A stretch of 64,000 nucleotides of DNA from Larkinella sp. C7 (GCF_006149005.1 NZ_VBSL01000002.1:359465-423464); one strand, 5' to 3'; shown: positions 43,774-53,198, numbered from the stretch's first letter. Notes: generated from the letters alone by a model not told the origin. Program-made: numbers and translations.

Positions 43774-44139
43774 ATGGGTCTTATCCACCACATAACGCTA
43801 ACGGTCAGCCTGATTTGGGCGGTACTATTCCGGGTCTACCCGGCGGTAGCCGACTCGGTTTTTACCGCAGCGCCAACCAGCCAGACCACCGTTCTCCGGG
43901 ATACCCATAAAACCCATCCGATTCCCGACTCAGCCGTTTTTCTGGTTCAGGACGAAAACGAGCAAACCTCGCTGCGCGTCAATTCTGATTTTCTCCCATC
44001 GCTTCCGGTTGCTTTGCCGGGTTTGCTGATGGTGCTGGTGCTGCTCCAACCCATTTTGCGGATTACGGTTGCCACACGGGCAGGGCTATCCCAGCCTTAT
44101 TACCTGTTATTCTGCTCATTACGCATCCCTTCGGTTTAA
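43774..44139 (+). CDS. Small membrane protein at the head of the metal-efflux operon
   Basis: A 121-residue protein, unknown function. It has an N-terminal hydrophobic segment (HITLTVSLIWAVLFRVYPAVA), a polar central region of about 50 residues, and a second membrane segment (SLPVALPGLLMVLVLLQPILRI). Small proteins of this build are often seen just upstream of CzcC-like genes in Bacteroidota, where a role in metal handling is supposed but not established. It precedes the TolC-like gene by 89 bp on the same strand. It has no Cys and only a few His residues. Confidence 0.6.
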   Translation: MGLIHHITLTVSLIWAVLFRVYPAVADSVFTAAPTSQTTVLRDTHKTHPIPDSAVFLVQDENEQTSLRVNSDFLPSLPVALPGLLMVLVLLQPILRITVATRAGLSQPYYLLFCSLRIPSV

Positions 44140-44228
44140 AATCTCCGGGCTGATTTTGCCCCAGTGCCTCCCTATTCTTTTACCGCCATTCGGCGTAGTA
44201 CGCTCTTAAAACACACATACAATTCATC

Positions 44229-45503
44229 ATGAAAAGGATTTTTCTTTTCGTGTTTGGGTGCTTGGTCAGTTGTCCAACGGTTTCGTTTGCCCAAAACGAT
44301 ACCCTTCGGCTGACGCTCGCCCAGGCCGAAGCACAGTTCCGTCAGAACAATTTGCAACTGATGGCAACCAAACTGGGCATCAATGAGAACCAGGCCTATG
44401 AGTTTCAGGCGAAACTCTGGAACAATCCGAGCCTCTACGTTGAACAGATGCCTTACAACGCCCAAACGAAGGAAGTGATGCCACTGCGGCAGCGAAATTC
44501 AGAGCAGGTGGTTCAGGTACAGCAATTGCTGCTGCTGGCTGGCAAACGGAACAAACAACTCGCGATTGCCCGCACCAATACCGAGCTGGCCAACGACCGG
44601 TTTTACGATTTACTGCGGACCTTGAATTATCAGCTTCGGACGACGTTCTACGACCTGTATTATACGCAGCAGGCGCTCAATGTTTATGAACAGGAAACCG
44701 GCACGCTCCGGCAAACCGTCAACTTGTTTCAGCAGCAATACGACAAAGGCAATGTGCCGCTGAAAGACCTGACCCGGTTGAAAGCCTACCTGTTCAACCT
44801 GACCTCCGAGCGCCAGCAACTGCTCCGGAAATTGACCGACGACCAGGCCGATCTGGCTGTCTTACTGAATGCCAGCCCCTCAATCACCCTACAACCCGTG
44901 CTGGAAAATACGGAGGCCGTTCAGCCTGCCGTCGGTCAACTCAATCTGAATGAGCTGATTAAAACCGCTGAAGAAAACCGCTACGATTTGAAAGCGTTCC
45001 GGGACCAGGCCATTCAGGAAAAACAGAATCTGGCGTTGCAGAAGGCCATGGCAGTTCCGGATTTGTCGGTGCAGGCCACTTATGATCGCAACGCGGGCTA
45101 CATTCCAAATTATGTGGGAATTGGAGTCGGCATCAATCTGCCGGTTTTCAACAAAAATCAGGGCAACATCAAAGCCGCTGCCATCCGGACGCAGAGCAGC
45201 CAGCAGGCCACCGACGCCTACACGGTTCAGGTTGAAAGCGATGTACAGCGGGCCTACAAAAAAGTGCAGCAAACCGATCAGGTATACCGCACCTTCGACC
45301 AGAAATTCAACGGCGACTTCAGCCGACTGATCGAGGGCGTCACGACCAATTACCGGAAACAGAACATCGACGTGGTCGAATTTCTGGACTTCTTCGACTC
45401 CTTCAAGTCCAGCCAGATTCAATACAACCAACTGCAAAACGACCGGATGCAAAGTCTGGAAGAACTCAATTTTGCCGTCGGCACCACCCTATTCACGAAA
45501 TAA
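44229..45503 (+). CDS. TolC-family outer-membrane factor of metal efflux (CzcC/CusC-like)
   Basis: A 424-residue outer-membrane channel protein; signal peptide ends VSFAQ. It shows the TolC layout of two repeated helical hairpins (LTLAQAEAQFRQNNLQLMATKLGINENQAYEFQAKLWNNPSLYVEQ and the second half ENRYDLKAFRDQAIQEKQNLALQKAMAVPDLSVQATYDRNAGYIPNYVGIGVGINLPVFNKNQG). This half-repeat form is typical of CzcC/CusC. First structural gene of the tripartite pump; 24 bp before the adaptor gene. Confidence 0.93.
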   Translation: MKRIFLFVFGCLVSCPTVSFAQNDTLRLTLAQAEAQFRQNNLQLMATKLGINENQAYEFQAKLWNNPSLYVEQMPYNAQTKEVMPLRQRNSEQVVQVQQLLLLAGKRNKQLAIARTNTELANDRFYDLLRTLNYQLRTTFYDLYYTQQALNVYEQETGTLRQTVNLFQQQYDKGNVPLKDLTRLKAYLFNLTSERQQLLRKLTDDQADLAVLLNASPSITLQPVLENTEAVQPAVGQLNLNELIKTAEENRYDLKAFRDQAIQEKQNLALQKAMAVPDLSVQATYDRNAGYIPNYVGIGVGINLPVFNKNQGNIKAAAIRTQSSQQATDAYTVQVESDVQRAYKKVQQTDQVYRTFDQKFNGDFSRLIEGVTTNYRKQNIDVVEFLDFFDSFKSSQIQYNQLQNDRMQSLEELNFAVGTTLFTK

Positions 45504-45527
45504 GCAACGGTTTTAAACCGTACGATC

Positions 45528-46652
45528 ATGCAAACGAATCATCTCTTAAAAACATTGAAATTGTCAACCCATCCGGCTTTGTATTTAACGGCCTTTCTTC
45601 TTACGATCGGGTTGGCAGGCTGCCAATCATCCGCCAATCCCGAAGACAACGCCGACGAAGCAACAACGCAGAAAGTCAACTTGTTGGCCACCGCCAAACT
45701 GGACACCGCCCGGCTGATGCCCGTCAACAACGAACTGAACCTGACCGGCAAAATCACCTTCAACCAGGATAAAGTGGTGAAAGTGTTTCCGCTCGTGGGT
45801 GGGCACATCGAGGAAGTGAAAACCGATCTCGGCGATTACGTCAAACGCGGTCAGGTACTGGCCATCATCCGTTCCGGCGACATGGCAGACCTCGCCCAGC
45901 AGGCCATTTCGGCGAAAGGGCAACTGGCCGTGGCCCGGAAAAACCTTCAGGTGACCGAAGACATGTCGAAAGCCGGTTTGACGGCCCAGAAAGACCTGAT
46001 TGCTGCCCGCGAACAGATGCAAGCCGCTCAGGGTGAGGTCAATCGGGTGGCGGAGCGCAAAAGCATTCTCGGCGGTTCGGGTTCCATTTATGTTGTCAAA
46101 GCGCCGGTTGACGGTTTTGTGGTCGAAAAAAATGCCGCTCAGGGTATGGAACTCCGCTCGGATGATCCCGAAAACCTGTTCACGATTTCGAACCTCGATC
46201 AGGTCTGGGTGCTGGCCAATGTCTACGAATCGGATCTGGCCAACGTGAAAGAAGGCTTCAACGCCACCATCACGACGCTCTCCTATCCCGACCGGGTTTT
46301 CAAAGGAAAAATCGATAAAATCTTCAGCGTACTCGATCCTGAGAGCAAAACCATGAAAGTACGGGTGACATTACTGAATGCAGATTTTACGCTGAAACCG
46401 GAAATGTTCGCCAATGTGCGCGTTGAGTATGCTGGTCACGAACAACGGGTTGGCATCCCGGCCAAAGCCATTGTGTTCGACAAAAGCCGCAATTTCGTCG
46501 TAGCCGTCAACTCCCGGAATCAGCCAGTGGTGCGCGAAATTGACATCTTCAAAACCATCGGCGACATCACCTACCTCAACAGCGGCCTGAAACCCGGCGA
46601 CCGGGTCGTGAAACAGAATCAACTGCTGATTTACAATGCCTTAGGTAACTAA
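45528..46652 (+). CDS. RND efflux periplasmic adaptor (CzcB/CusB-like)
   Basis: A 374-residue membrane fusion protein. The N terminus reads LLTIGLAGCQSSANPED, a lipoprotein signal with a cysteine after GLAG, although the preceding stretch is longer than usual. Barrel-sandwich and hairpin regions follow (KVVKVFPLVGGHIEEVKTDLGDYVKRGQVLAIIRSGDMADL, QQAISAKGQLAVARKNLQVTEDMSKAGLTAQKDLIAAREQMQ), then the beta-barrel (LDQVWVLANVYESDLANVKEGFNA) and membrane-proximal domain (RVGIPAKAIVFDKSRNFVV). It links the pump to the TolC-like channel. A long hairpin separates it from the pump gene. Confidence 0.93.
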   Translation: MQTNHLLKTLKLSTHPALYLTAFLLTIGLAGCQSSANPEDNADEATTQKVNLLATAKLDTARLMPVNNELNLTGKITFNQDKVVKVFPLVGGHIEEVKTDLGDYVKRGQVLAIIRSGDMADLAQQAISAKGQLAVARKNLQVTEDMSKAGLTAQKDLIAAREQMQAAQGEVNRVAERKSILGGSGSIYVVKAPVDGFVVEKNAAQGMELRSDDPENLFTISNLDQVWVLANVYESDLANVKEGFNATITTLSYPDRVFKGKIDKIFSVLDPESKTMKVRVTLLNADFTLKPEMFANVRVEYAGHEQRVGIPAKAIVFDKSRNFVVAVNSRNQPVVREIDIFKTIGDITYLNSGLKPGDRVVKQNQLLIYNALGN

Positions 46653-46656
46653 TTGT

Positions 46657-46766
46657 GTGATTTGTGATTGAGTGATTGAGCGATTGAGTGAGCTGCTGGT
46701 GTTTGGTTTTACCCATGACCTCATCACAGCGAAGCTTATTCACTCATTCGCTCAATCACAAATCAC
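46657..46766. repeat. Long inverted repeat inside the efflux operon
   Basis: GTGATTTGTGATTGAG at 46657-46672 is perfectly inverted at 46751-46766, and the pairing continues toward the loop (46680-46691 with 46740-46750), with the left arm carrying one extra 8-nt TGATTGAG unit. It fills the gap between the adaptor stop (46652) and the pump ATG (46779). Confidence 0.85.
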
Positions 46767-46778
46767 TCATTGAACAAT

Positions 46779-49700
46779 ATGAACAAGTTCATCAAAAATA
46801 TCATCTCGTTCTCGCTGAAGAACCGGTTTTTCATCTTCTTCCTGACGGCATTGGCGGTGGTTGCGGGCTTTGTCAGCTACCAGAACACGCCCATTGAAGC
46901 CTTCCCGGACGTCACCAACACGCAGATAACCATTATCACGCAGTGGCCGGGCCGGAGTGCGGAAGAAATTGAGAAGTTTGTGACGATTCCGATTGAAATC
47001 GGATTGAATTCGGTCCAGAAAAAAACCGACATCCGCTCGACCACGCTGTTTGGTTTATCCGTCGTCAAAATCATGTTTGAAGACGGCGTCGACGATGCCT
47101 TTGCCCGCCAGCAGGTCAACAATCTGTTGGGCAGCATCGACATTCCCGATGGCGTCAAACCGGATGTGCAACCGCCCTACGGCCCAACCGGCGAAATTTT
47201 CCGCTACACCCTCAAAAGCAGCACCCGCACCAGCCGTGAACTGAAAACCATGCAGGACTGGGTGATCGAACGCCAGCTCAAAAGCGTGCCGGGTGTGGCC
47301 GATGTGGTCAGTTTCGGGGGCGAAGCGAAAACCTACGAAATCTCAGTCGATCCGCGCCGGTTGCTCGATTACGGCATTACGCCCCTGCAATTGTACCAGG
47401 CTGTGGCCAATTCCAACGTCAACGTCGGCGGTGATGTGATCGAGAAAAACTCGGAAGCGTACGTCGTTCGCGGCATCGGCTTGTTAAAAAACAGCCAGGA
47501 CATTGGCAATGTCATCATCAAAAACGCCAACGGAACACCGATCATGGTGCGCAACGTGGCTCAGGTTTCAGAGTCGGCGCTGCCCCGATTGGGACAGGCC
47601 GGGCGCGACAACCAGAACGACGTCGTGGAATGCATCGTCGTGATGCGCAAGGGCGAAAACCCCAGCGAGGTGATTGAAAACGTCAAAGCCAAAATCAACG
47701 AACTGAACACCAGCATTTTGCCGACAGACGTTCAAATCGACACGTTTTATAACCGCGAAACGCTGATTCATTTTGCGACGCACACCGTGACCCACAACCT
47801 GATTGAAGGACTCGTTTTCGTGACGGTGATTGTGTTCCTGTTCATGGCCGACTGGCGGACCACAGTCATTGTCTCCATCGTCATTCCGCTGGCCCTGCTC
47901 TTCGCGTTCATCTGTCTGCGGCTGAAAGGCATGTCGGCCAATCTGCTCTCGATGGGGGCCATCGACTTCGGGATTATTGTCGACGGTGCGGTGGTGATGG
48001 TGGAGGGGATTTTTGTCACCCTGGACGAAATGGCGTTGCACAACGGGATGCCGAAATTCAATAAACTCGCCAAGCTCAGCGTGTTGCGCAAAACCGGTAC
48101 GGAAATGGGCAAGGCGATTTTCTTCTCCAAACTGATCATCATCACCTGCCTGATTCCCATCTTTTCCTTCCAGAAAGTGGAAGGCAAAATGTTCTCTCCA
48201 CTGGCCTGGACACTCGGTTTTGCCTTGCTGGGTGCCTTGATTTTCACCCTGACACTGGTGCCGGTTCTGGCGAGTTTTCTGCTGAAAAAAGATGTTCGGG
48301 AAAAACACAACCCGGTGGTCAATGTCATCACGAAATACGCGACCAAAACCTTTGGCTTCACCTTTGCCCACAAAAAACTGAGCTTGTTGTTCGCGCTGGG
48401 TCTGGTGGTGGTGGGCTTGTCGGGTTTCAAATTGCTCGGAACGGAGTTTTTGCCGGAACTGGATGAAGGCTCGATTTACGTCCGGGCCAGTATGCCGATG
48501 AGCATTTCATTACCCGAATCCGTGAAACTGACCACGCAGATGCGGCACGTTTTCGAACAGTTTCCGGAAGTGAAGGGCGTCATTTCGCAAACCGGCCGAC
48601 CCAACGACGGCACCGACCCCACCGGTTTTTACAACATCGAATTTCTGGTCAGCATTTTCCCGAAAGAAGAATGGACCGAACGTCGGCCCGGAAGCGCCAT
48701 CACGAAAGCCCAGTTGATCAGTCAGATGCAGAAAAAGCTGGCGGTTTTTCCGGGCGTCGATTTCGGGTTTTCGCAGCCGATTATGGACAACGTGGCCGAA
48801 GCGGTTTCGGGCGTCAAAGGATCGATCGCCGTCAAAGTGTATGGGCCGGATTTGTATACATTGGAACATAAATCCAACGAAATCCAGAAGCAGCTGGCCA
48901 CCGTCAGTGGCATCACTGACCTCGGTGTGATCCGCAACATTGGCCAGCCGGAACTGCGGATCGAGCTGGACGAACAGAAGCTAGCACTCTACGGCGTCGA
49001 CAAAGCCAATGCCCAAACCGTGGTAGAAATGGCCATTGGTGGCAAAGCCGCGACGCAGATTTACGAGGGCGAACGGAAGTTTGATCTCCGGATTCGCTAC
49101 GACCAGCCTTTCCGCTCCAATGAAGCCGAAATTGGCAATCTAATGGTGCCGACCAACAACGGTTCGCAGATTCCGATCAAGGAAATCGCCAAAATCTACA
49201 CCCAAACCGGTCCGATCCTGATCTACCGCGAAGGCAACCAACGCTACGGCGCGGTGAAGTTTTCGGTTCGCGGCCGCGACATGGGAAGCGCCGTGGCCGA
49301 AGCGCAGCAGAAAGTGACGAACAACGTCAAACTGCCGCAGGGGTATTCGATCAAATGGGCGGGGGATTTTGAAAACCAGCAACGGGCCACCGCCCGGCTG
49401 GAACAGGTGGTTCCGCTCAGCTTGCTCGGCATTTTCTTCATTCTGTTTGTGCTGTTTGGCAACGTCAAAGATGCCGCGCTGGTCTTGTTCAACGTGCCGT
49501 TTGCCATCATCGGCGGTATCGCGGCCCTGCTCATCACCCACGTCAATTTCAGCATTTCGGCCGGGATTGGTTTCATTGCACTGTTCGGGATCTGTATTCA
49601 GAATGGGGTGATTCTGATCTCGGTTTTCAAGAAAAACCTGCACAACCGACTCACCCTCAACGATTCCATCAAACAGGGCGTCATTTCGCGGGTGCGACCG

Positions 49701-49895
49701 GTGGTGATGACGGCCATGATGGCAGCCATTGGACTCATTCCGGCAGCCATCTCCACCGGCATCGGTTCCGAAACTTCCAAACCGCTGGCGATTGTGGTCA
49801 TCGGCGGTCTGATAACGGCTACCTTTCTGACGCTTTTCATCTTTCCGCTGGTCTTTTATGTGTTCTATCGGCCGAAAAGCCTCGCGCCCGTTTAA
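46779..49895 (+). CDS. CzcA/CusA family heavy-metal efflux RND pump
   Basis: A 1038-residue inner-membrane proton-driven pump that exports divalent or monovalent metal ions. It has 12 membrane segments with two large periplasmic loops. The heavy-metal RND signature in TM4 is intact: D396, D402 and E409 in DFGIIVDGAVVMVEG, matching the essential D-D-E of CzcA. Other landmarks are EAFPDVTNTQITIITQWPGRSAEEIEKFVTIPIE and GTEFLPELDEGSIYVRASMP. Which metal is moved cannot be decided. ATG at 46779 is used in place of a TTG nine bases upstream. No metal-sensing regulator is adjacent. Confidence 0.96.
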   Translation: MNKFIKNIISFSLKNRFFIFFLTALAVVAGFVSYQNTPIEAFPDVTNTQITIITQWPGRSAEEIEKFVTIPIEIGLNSVQKKTDIRSTTLFGLSVVKIMFEDGVDDAFARQQVNNLLGSIDIPDGVKPDVQPPYGPTGEIFRYTLKSSTRTSRELKTMQDWVIERQLKSVPGVADVVSFGGEAKTYEISVDPRRLLDYGITPLQLYQAVANSNVNVGGDVIEKNSEAYVVRGIGLLKNSQDIGNVIIKNANGTPIMVRNVAQVSESALPRLGQAGRDNQNDVVECIVVMRKGENPSEVIENVKAKINELNTSILPTDVQIDTFYNRETLIHFATHTVTHNLIEGLVFVTVIVFLFMADWRTTVIVSIVIPLALLFAFICLRLKGMSANLLSMGAIDFGIIVDGAVVMVEGIFVTLDEMALHNGMPKFNKLAKLSVLRKTGTEMGKAIFFSKLIIITCLIPIFSFQKVEGKMFSPLAWTLGFALLGALIFTLTLVPVLASFLLKKDVREKHNPVVNVITKYATKTFGFTFAHKKLSLLFALGLVVVGLSGFKLLGTEFLPELDEGSIYVRASMPMSISLPESVKLTTQMRHVFEQFPEVKGVISQTGRPNDGTDPTGFYNIEFLVSIFPKEEWTERRPGSAITKAQLISQMQKKLAVFPGVDFGFSQPIMDNVAEAVSGVKGSIAVKVYGPDLYTLEHKSNEIQKQLATVSGITDLGVIRNIGQPELRIELDEQKLALYGVDKANAQTVVEMAIGGKAATQIYEGERKFDLRIRYDQPFRSNEAEIGNLMVPTNNGSQIPIKEIAKIYTQTGPILIYREGNQRYGAVKFSVRGRDMGSAVAEAQQKVTNNVKLPQGYSIKWAGDFENQQRATARLEQVVPLSLLGIFFILFVLFGNVKDAALVLFNVPFAIIGGIAALLITHVNFSISAGIGFIALFGICIQNGVILISVFKKNLHNRLTLNDSIKQGVISRVRPVVMTAMMAAIGLIPAAISTGIGSETSKPLAIVVIGGLITATFLTLFIFPLVFYVFYRPKSLAPV

Positions 49896-49931
49896 AAATA
49901 TTTTGGCAATGTTTTAAGAGAATCGGTACAG

Positions 49932-49954
49932 ACCCGCCAACTTTGGCGGGTTTT
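49932..49954 (+). terminator. Intrinsic terminator of the efflux operon
   Basis: ACCCGCCA-ACTT-TGGCGGGT followed by TTTTGTCTTG. It starts 37 bp after the pump stop and ends only about 12 bp before the next ATG at 49966. Confidence 0.88.
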
Positions 49955-49965
49955 GTCTTGACGAC

Positions 49966-50691
49966 ATGAAAGCATTTTTGATTCTTTGCGGACTATTTTG
50001 GTGGAAAGGAACCGTCGGTTGCGCCCAAAGCGTTGCAATCCAGGCTCCGGTGGATTCTGTGGTCAAACCAACGCGGCATCCGGTTCGGTGGACGCTCAAC
50101 CTTGATTTTCGGAATTCGTTTGTCAACCGGCAACCGGTCAATGTCTGGGGTGTCAACACCGGAATCGTGTTTGGCGAGAAACGCCACCAGGTGACGGTTG
50201 GCTACTACTGGTTGTCTTACAATTCCTATCTGCGACTGATCAACTGGCACCGCAATGCGGCCAAACGGCTGAATATTGAGTATTACACCAAAACCGATAT
50301 GGCCTACGGCAGTCTGATGTTCTGGGGGAATCCCATCAACAACCGCCGTTGGCTGTTCAGTATTCCGGTCGAAATTGGCGCGGGAAAAGCATCGATCGTT
50401 CGCCAGGACACCCAAACGGATACCCTTCGGGGCAAATCCCGCTGGGACTTTTTTATGCCGGTTCAAATCGGCGTTTACGGACAATGGAAGGCATCGCGCT
50501 GGATCGGGCTGAGCGCCCAGGTCGGTTATCGTTACTCGGTTTTTCAGACGAATGTCAGCCAGCATTACAACGGCACTTATTACAGCGTCGGCACCACCCT
50601 GTATCCGGAATTTTTCAAAGACATCTGGGGCTTCATCCGCTACCGGAAATGGGAGAACAAACCGTTTTTCAGCGCCCCAGCCACGCTTTAA
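49966..50691 (+). CDS. Predicted outer-membrane beta-barrel protein of unknown function
   Basis: A 241-residue exported protein; signal peptide MKAFLILCGLFWWKGTVGCAQS. The mature part alternates aromatic and polar residues in strand-like blocks (RWTLNLDFRNSFVNRQ, HQVTVGYYWLSYNSYLRLINW, WIGLSAQVGYRYSVFQTN, TYYSVGTTLYPEFFKDIWGFIRYRKW), consistent with an outer-membrane barrel. No family recognised. Its 3' end overlaps the convergent response-regulator gene by 23 bp. Because the efflux-operon terminator ends just before its ATG, it must either be read through or have a promoter inside that hairpin region. Confidence 0.7.
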   Translation: MKAFLILCGLFWWKGTVGCAQSVAIQAPVDSVVKPTRHPVRWTLNLDFRNSFVNRQPVNVWGVNTGIVFGEKRHQVTVGYYWLSYNSYLRLINWHRNAAKRLNIEYYTKTDMAYGSLMFWGNPINNRRWLFSIPVEIGAGKASIVRQDTQTDTLRGKSRWDFFMPVQIGVYGQWKASRWIGLSAQVGYRYSVFQTNVSQHYNGTYYSVGTTLYPEFFKDIWGFIRYRKWENKPFFSAPATL

Positions 50692-51448
50692 AATCCGTGA
50701 TCCGGTCGCCACTGACAAACACCTCCTGCCGCGCTTTCGGCTCCAGTTCCAGCTTCAGTTTGCCCCCGGAGAAAGCGTGAATGGTGCGAATGGCGGCCAA
50801 ACTGACCAGAAAGGAACGGTTTACACGAAAAAACTGCCGGGGGTCCAGCAGACTTACCAGCTTGTCGAGGCTGTATTCAAGCGCAAAATTCTGGCCGTCG
50901 CGGGTGGTCAGAAAAGTGGCTTTGGCTTCAAAAAAGAAGTAGGCAATACCGGCGGTTTCGATGCTCCGGATTTTCGTGCCGACCGTGATCATAAACCGCT
51001 CCTTGTAAGCCGTCGGGCGGGCCTGCCCCAGCAGGTTCAGCACCGCCGAAAAGTCGGGCATGGGCGGAGCCGGTTCCGAAAACGCCCACCGGAACGCTTT
51101 GTATTTTTCGATGGCGGCTACCAGTTCATCATAATCGATGGGTTTAAGCAGGTAATCGATGCTGTTGGCCTTGAAAGCCTGGAGCGTATATTCATCGTAG
51201 GCCGTCGTAAAGACAATCGGCGTGGTGAGCTTCACCTGCTCGATGATGCGAAATCCCAGATCATCTTCCAGGTGAATGTCCATAAAAACCAGGTCCAGAT
51301 CCGCCATCGGATGGGTTTCGAACCAGCGAACGGTTTCGGCAACCGACGGGATCTGGGCCAGCACCCGAATCGTCGGGTCAATGGTGTGCAGCAGATTCTC
51401 CAGCCGCTGAGCGGTCAGCTTTTCGTCTTCGATAATCAGCACGTTCAT
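50669..51448 (-). CDS. LytTR-family response regulator (copy 2)
   Basis: A 259-residue response regulator closely matching the one at 13647-14447. Receiver: E7-D8, D57 in VFMDIHL, IVFTTAYDEYTLQAFKANSIDYLLKPI. LytTR domain: FMITVGTKIRSIETAGIAYFF, LDKLVSLLDPRQFFRVNRSFLV, FVSGDRITDFKAWLGR. Its ATG overlaps the kinase stop by 4 bp, the same arrangement as copy 1. Targets unknown; the small secreted protein gene upstream of the kinase and the metal-efflux genes are neighbours only. Confidence 0.93.
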   Translation of the reverse strand: MNVLIIEDEKLTAQRLENLLHTIDPTIRVLAQIPSVAETVRWFETHPMADLDLVFMDIHLEDDLGFRIIEQVKLTTPIVFTTAYDEYTLQAFKANSIDYLLKPIDYDELVAAIEKYKAFRWAFSEPAPPMPDFSAVLNLLGQARPTAYKERFMITVGTKIRSIETAGIAYFFFEAKATFLTTRDGQNFALEYSLDKLVSLLDPRQFFRVNRSFLVSLAAIRTIHAFSGGKLKLELEPKARQEVFVSGDRITDFKAWLGR

Positions 51449-52572
51449 GGTAACAAGGGAATTTTAACGACAAACAGATTGTCCTGCTCACCCACCCAGA
51501 CCGGCCGGTCGGTCAGCAAGGCATACCGGTTCATGATATTCTGAAGGCCCACGCCCGTCGAGGTATCGTTCTGCGGACGAAGCTGCAAGGGATTGGCGAC
51601 GATCAAATAATCACCTTCCGTATAAATCGACACCAGCAGCGGTTTTTGCGCCGACATCTGGTTGTGTTTCACCGCGTTCTCGATCAGCAGTTGCAGGGTC
51701 AGGGGCGCGATGGCATACCGGTTTGCGTCGGTTTCCGAAACGCTTATCACCACCTGAAGCTTTTCATCAAAGCGAATTTTGAGCAAAAATGTGTAGGCGT
51801 CGATGAAATCCAGCTCCGTTTGTAAACGGGTCCGCTCGTTGTCGCGCTGCTCCAGAATATACCGGTAGGCTTTGGAAAGGCGGTTGATAAACTGCACCGA
51901 AAGTTTCGCATCAACTTCGACCAGCGACGACAAAATGCTGAGGCTGTTGAAGAGAAAATGGGGATTTACCTGATTTTTGAGGGCCATAAACTGGGCCTGC
52001 GCCGATTCTTTCTCCAGCCGTTCGGTCTGAATTTCCAGTTCGAGCATCCGGGCACCGGAGCGACGGTTGGCCGCCAGGTAGAACGCCGACAGCATTGCCA
52101 TGACGGTAATGCCATTGTTCATCTTTTGCCGCTGGTTCCGGTTTCCGCCCCCACCACTGCGGAGCCATTGCTCGACGGGCGGGCGGTGGCCAGCGGGCGG
52201 AAACTGCAGGTTCAGCGAATCGGCCATCCCCGCCCGAATCTGGTTAAAACCGCCGTTGAACACCACCGCCAGCGCACTGGCAACGAGCAGAATGCCGATC
52301 TGAACGGGCAGTTTCATTTCCACCAGCGCCCGGGAGCCAAACCAGTGCAACACCCGCTGTTGAAGCCAGTCGGTGACCAGAACCCAACAGAAGAAAAAGA
52401 AAATCGTCAGCGGTATTTCGAGTGCCCAGAAAGGCAGGGAACTTACCAGAAACGCCCCACTGATCTGATCGATGTTCATGTAAAGACGAATCGGCCAGTA
52501 GATGACGAAAATGCTCAGGGCGAGTTGCGCCTTCTGCCAGATCGTAAGGTGGTCAGAACCCGGTGCCTTCAT
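51445..52572 (-). CDS. LytS-type sensor histidine kinase (copy 2)
   Basis: A 375-residue membrane kinase, paralogue of the protein at 14444-15577. Hydrophobic segments within residues 17-110, a Pro/Gly-rich loop (PPAGHRPPVEQWLRSGGGGNRNQ), a further hydrophobic stretch near 154-168, phospho-acceptor H205 in KNQVNPHFLFNSLS, N box LLIENAVKHN and G box STGVGLQNIMNR. ATG at 52572 is preferred to a TTG nine bases upstream. Coupled to the regulator gene by a 4-bp overlap. Confidence 0.93.
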   Translation of the reverse strand: MKAPGSDHLTIWQKAQLALSIFVIYWPIRLYMNIDQISGAFLVSSLPFWALEIPLTIFFFFCWVLVTDWLQQRVLHWFGSRALVEMKLPVQIGILLVASALAVVFNGGFNQIRAGMADSLNLQFPPAGHRPPVEQWLRSGGGGNRNQRQKMNNGITVMAMLSAFYLAANRRSGARMLELEIQTERLEKESAQAQFMALKNQVNPHFLFNSLSILSSLVEVDAKLSVQFINRLSKAYRYILEQRDNERTRLQTELDFIDAYTFLLKIRFDEKLQVVISVSETDANRYAIAPLTLQLLIENAVKHNQMSAQKPLLVSIYTEGDYLIVANPLQLRPQNDTSTGVGLQNIMNRYALLTDRPVWVGEQDNLFVVKIPLLP

Positions 52573-52583
52573 GCGAAACAAGA

Positions 52584-52949
52584 TCAGGAACCAAAGGTGA
52601 TGTATTTTTCGATGGTTTTTTCCTGAATGGCAAAAGGTTTTTCAACGGTCGTTTTACCCGTCACGATGCTCAAACTATAGGCTCCGCTCGCCAGACCCGA
52701 GATGTCGAAGTTTTGACGAAGTCCCTTCTGCAAATCCACGGTTTTGCGATACAGCACATGGCCGTTCTGATCGCGCATCAGGATGGTGGCCGCTTCGGAT
52801 TTGGGCTCAATGAACAACTTGATTTTTTGATCGGTGGCCGTCAGGAAAATGCTTTCGGAAGATGAAGGCAGGGGCGAAACAGACGACGTTTGGGCGAACG
52901 ATGCGGTTCCGGCTACCAGACCCAGCATCAACAGGATTGTTTTTTTCAT
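52584..52949 (-). CDS. Small secreted protein, DUF3244/T9SS-tail-like
   Basis: A 121-residue exported protein; signal peptide MKKTILLMLGLVAGTASFAQ. The mature part has an Ig-like strand pattern (KIKLFIEPKSEAATILMRDQNGHVLYRKTVDLQKGLRQNFDISGLASGAYSLSIVTGKTTVEKPFAI), close in form to the C-terminal sorting domains of T9SS proteins and to DUF3244. It stops 11 bp before the kinase gene on the same strand, so it is likely the first gene of that unit and may supply or modulate its signal. ATG at 52949 is set by the signal peptide. Confidence 0.75.
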   Translation of the reverse strand: MKKTILLMLGLVAGTASFAQTSSVSPLPSSSESIFLTATDQKIKLFIEPKSEAATILMRDQNGHVLYRKTVDLQKGLRQNFDISGLASGAYSLSIVTGKTTVEKPFAIQEKTIEKYITFGS

Positions 52950-53198
52950 GATTGTGTTCCGATTCTTCGGATGTTTCAATGGGATTGATTTCGTTTGCTT
53001 GAAACAAAATTGCACCCGGCAGCCGACCCTGGAAAATAAAAGAAGTTGAGTGACGAAAACCGGCGGTTGAATCGGCCTATTCGGGGGAAGAATCCGGCGT
53101 CAATCTGGGAAAAGTGAAAATTCGTAACTTCTTAAGGAACAACCTGACTACGACCTTTCAAATCACAAGGCAGGAAATAACACTCCGCTTAATCGATT

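Noticed and set aside
47568..48371. 267-codon minus-strand frame over the RND pump
   Set aside because: His/Gln-rich antisense composition; the pump gene is intact on the plus strand.
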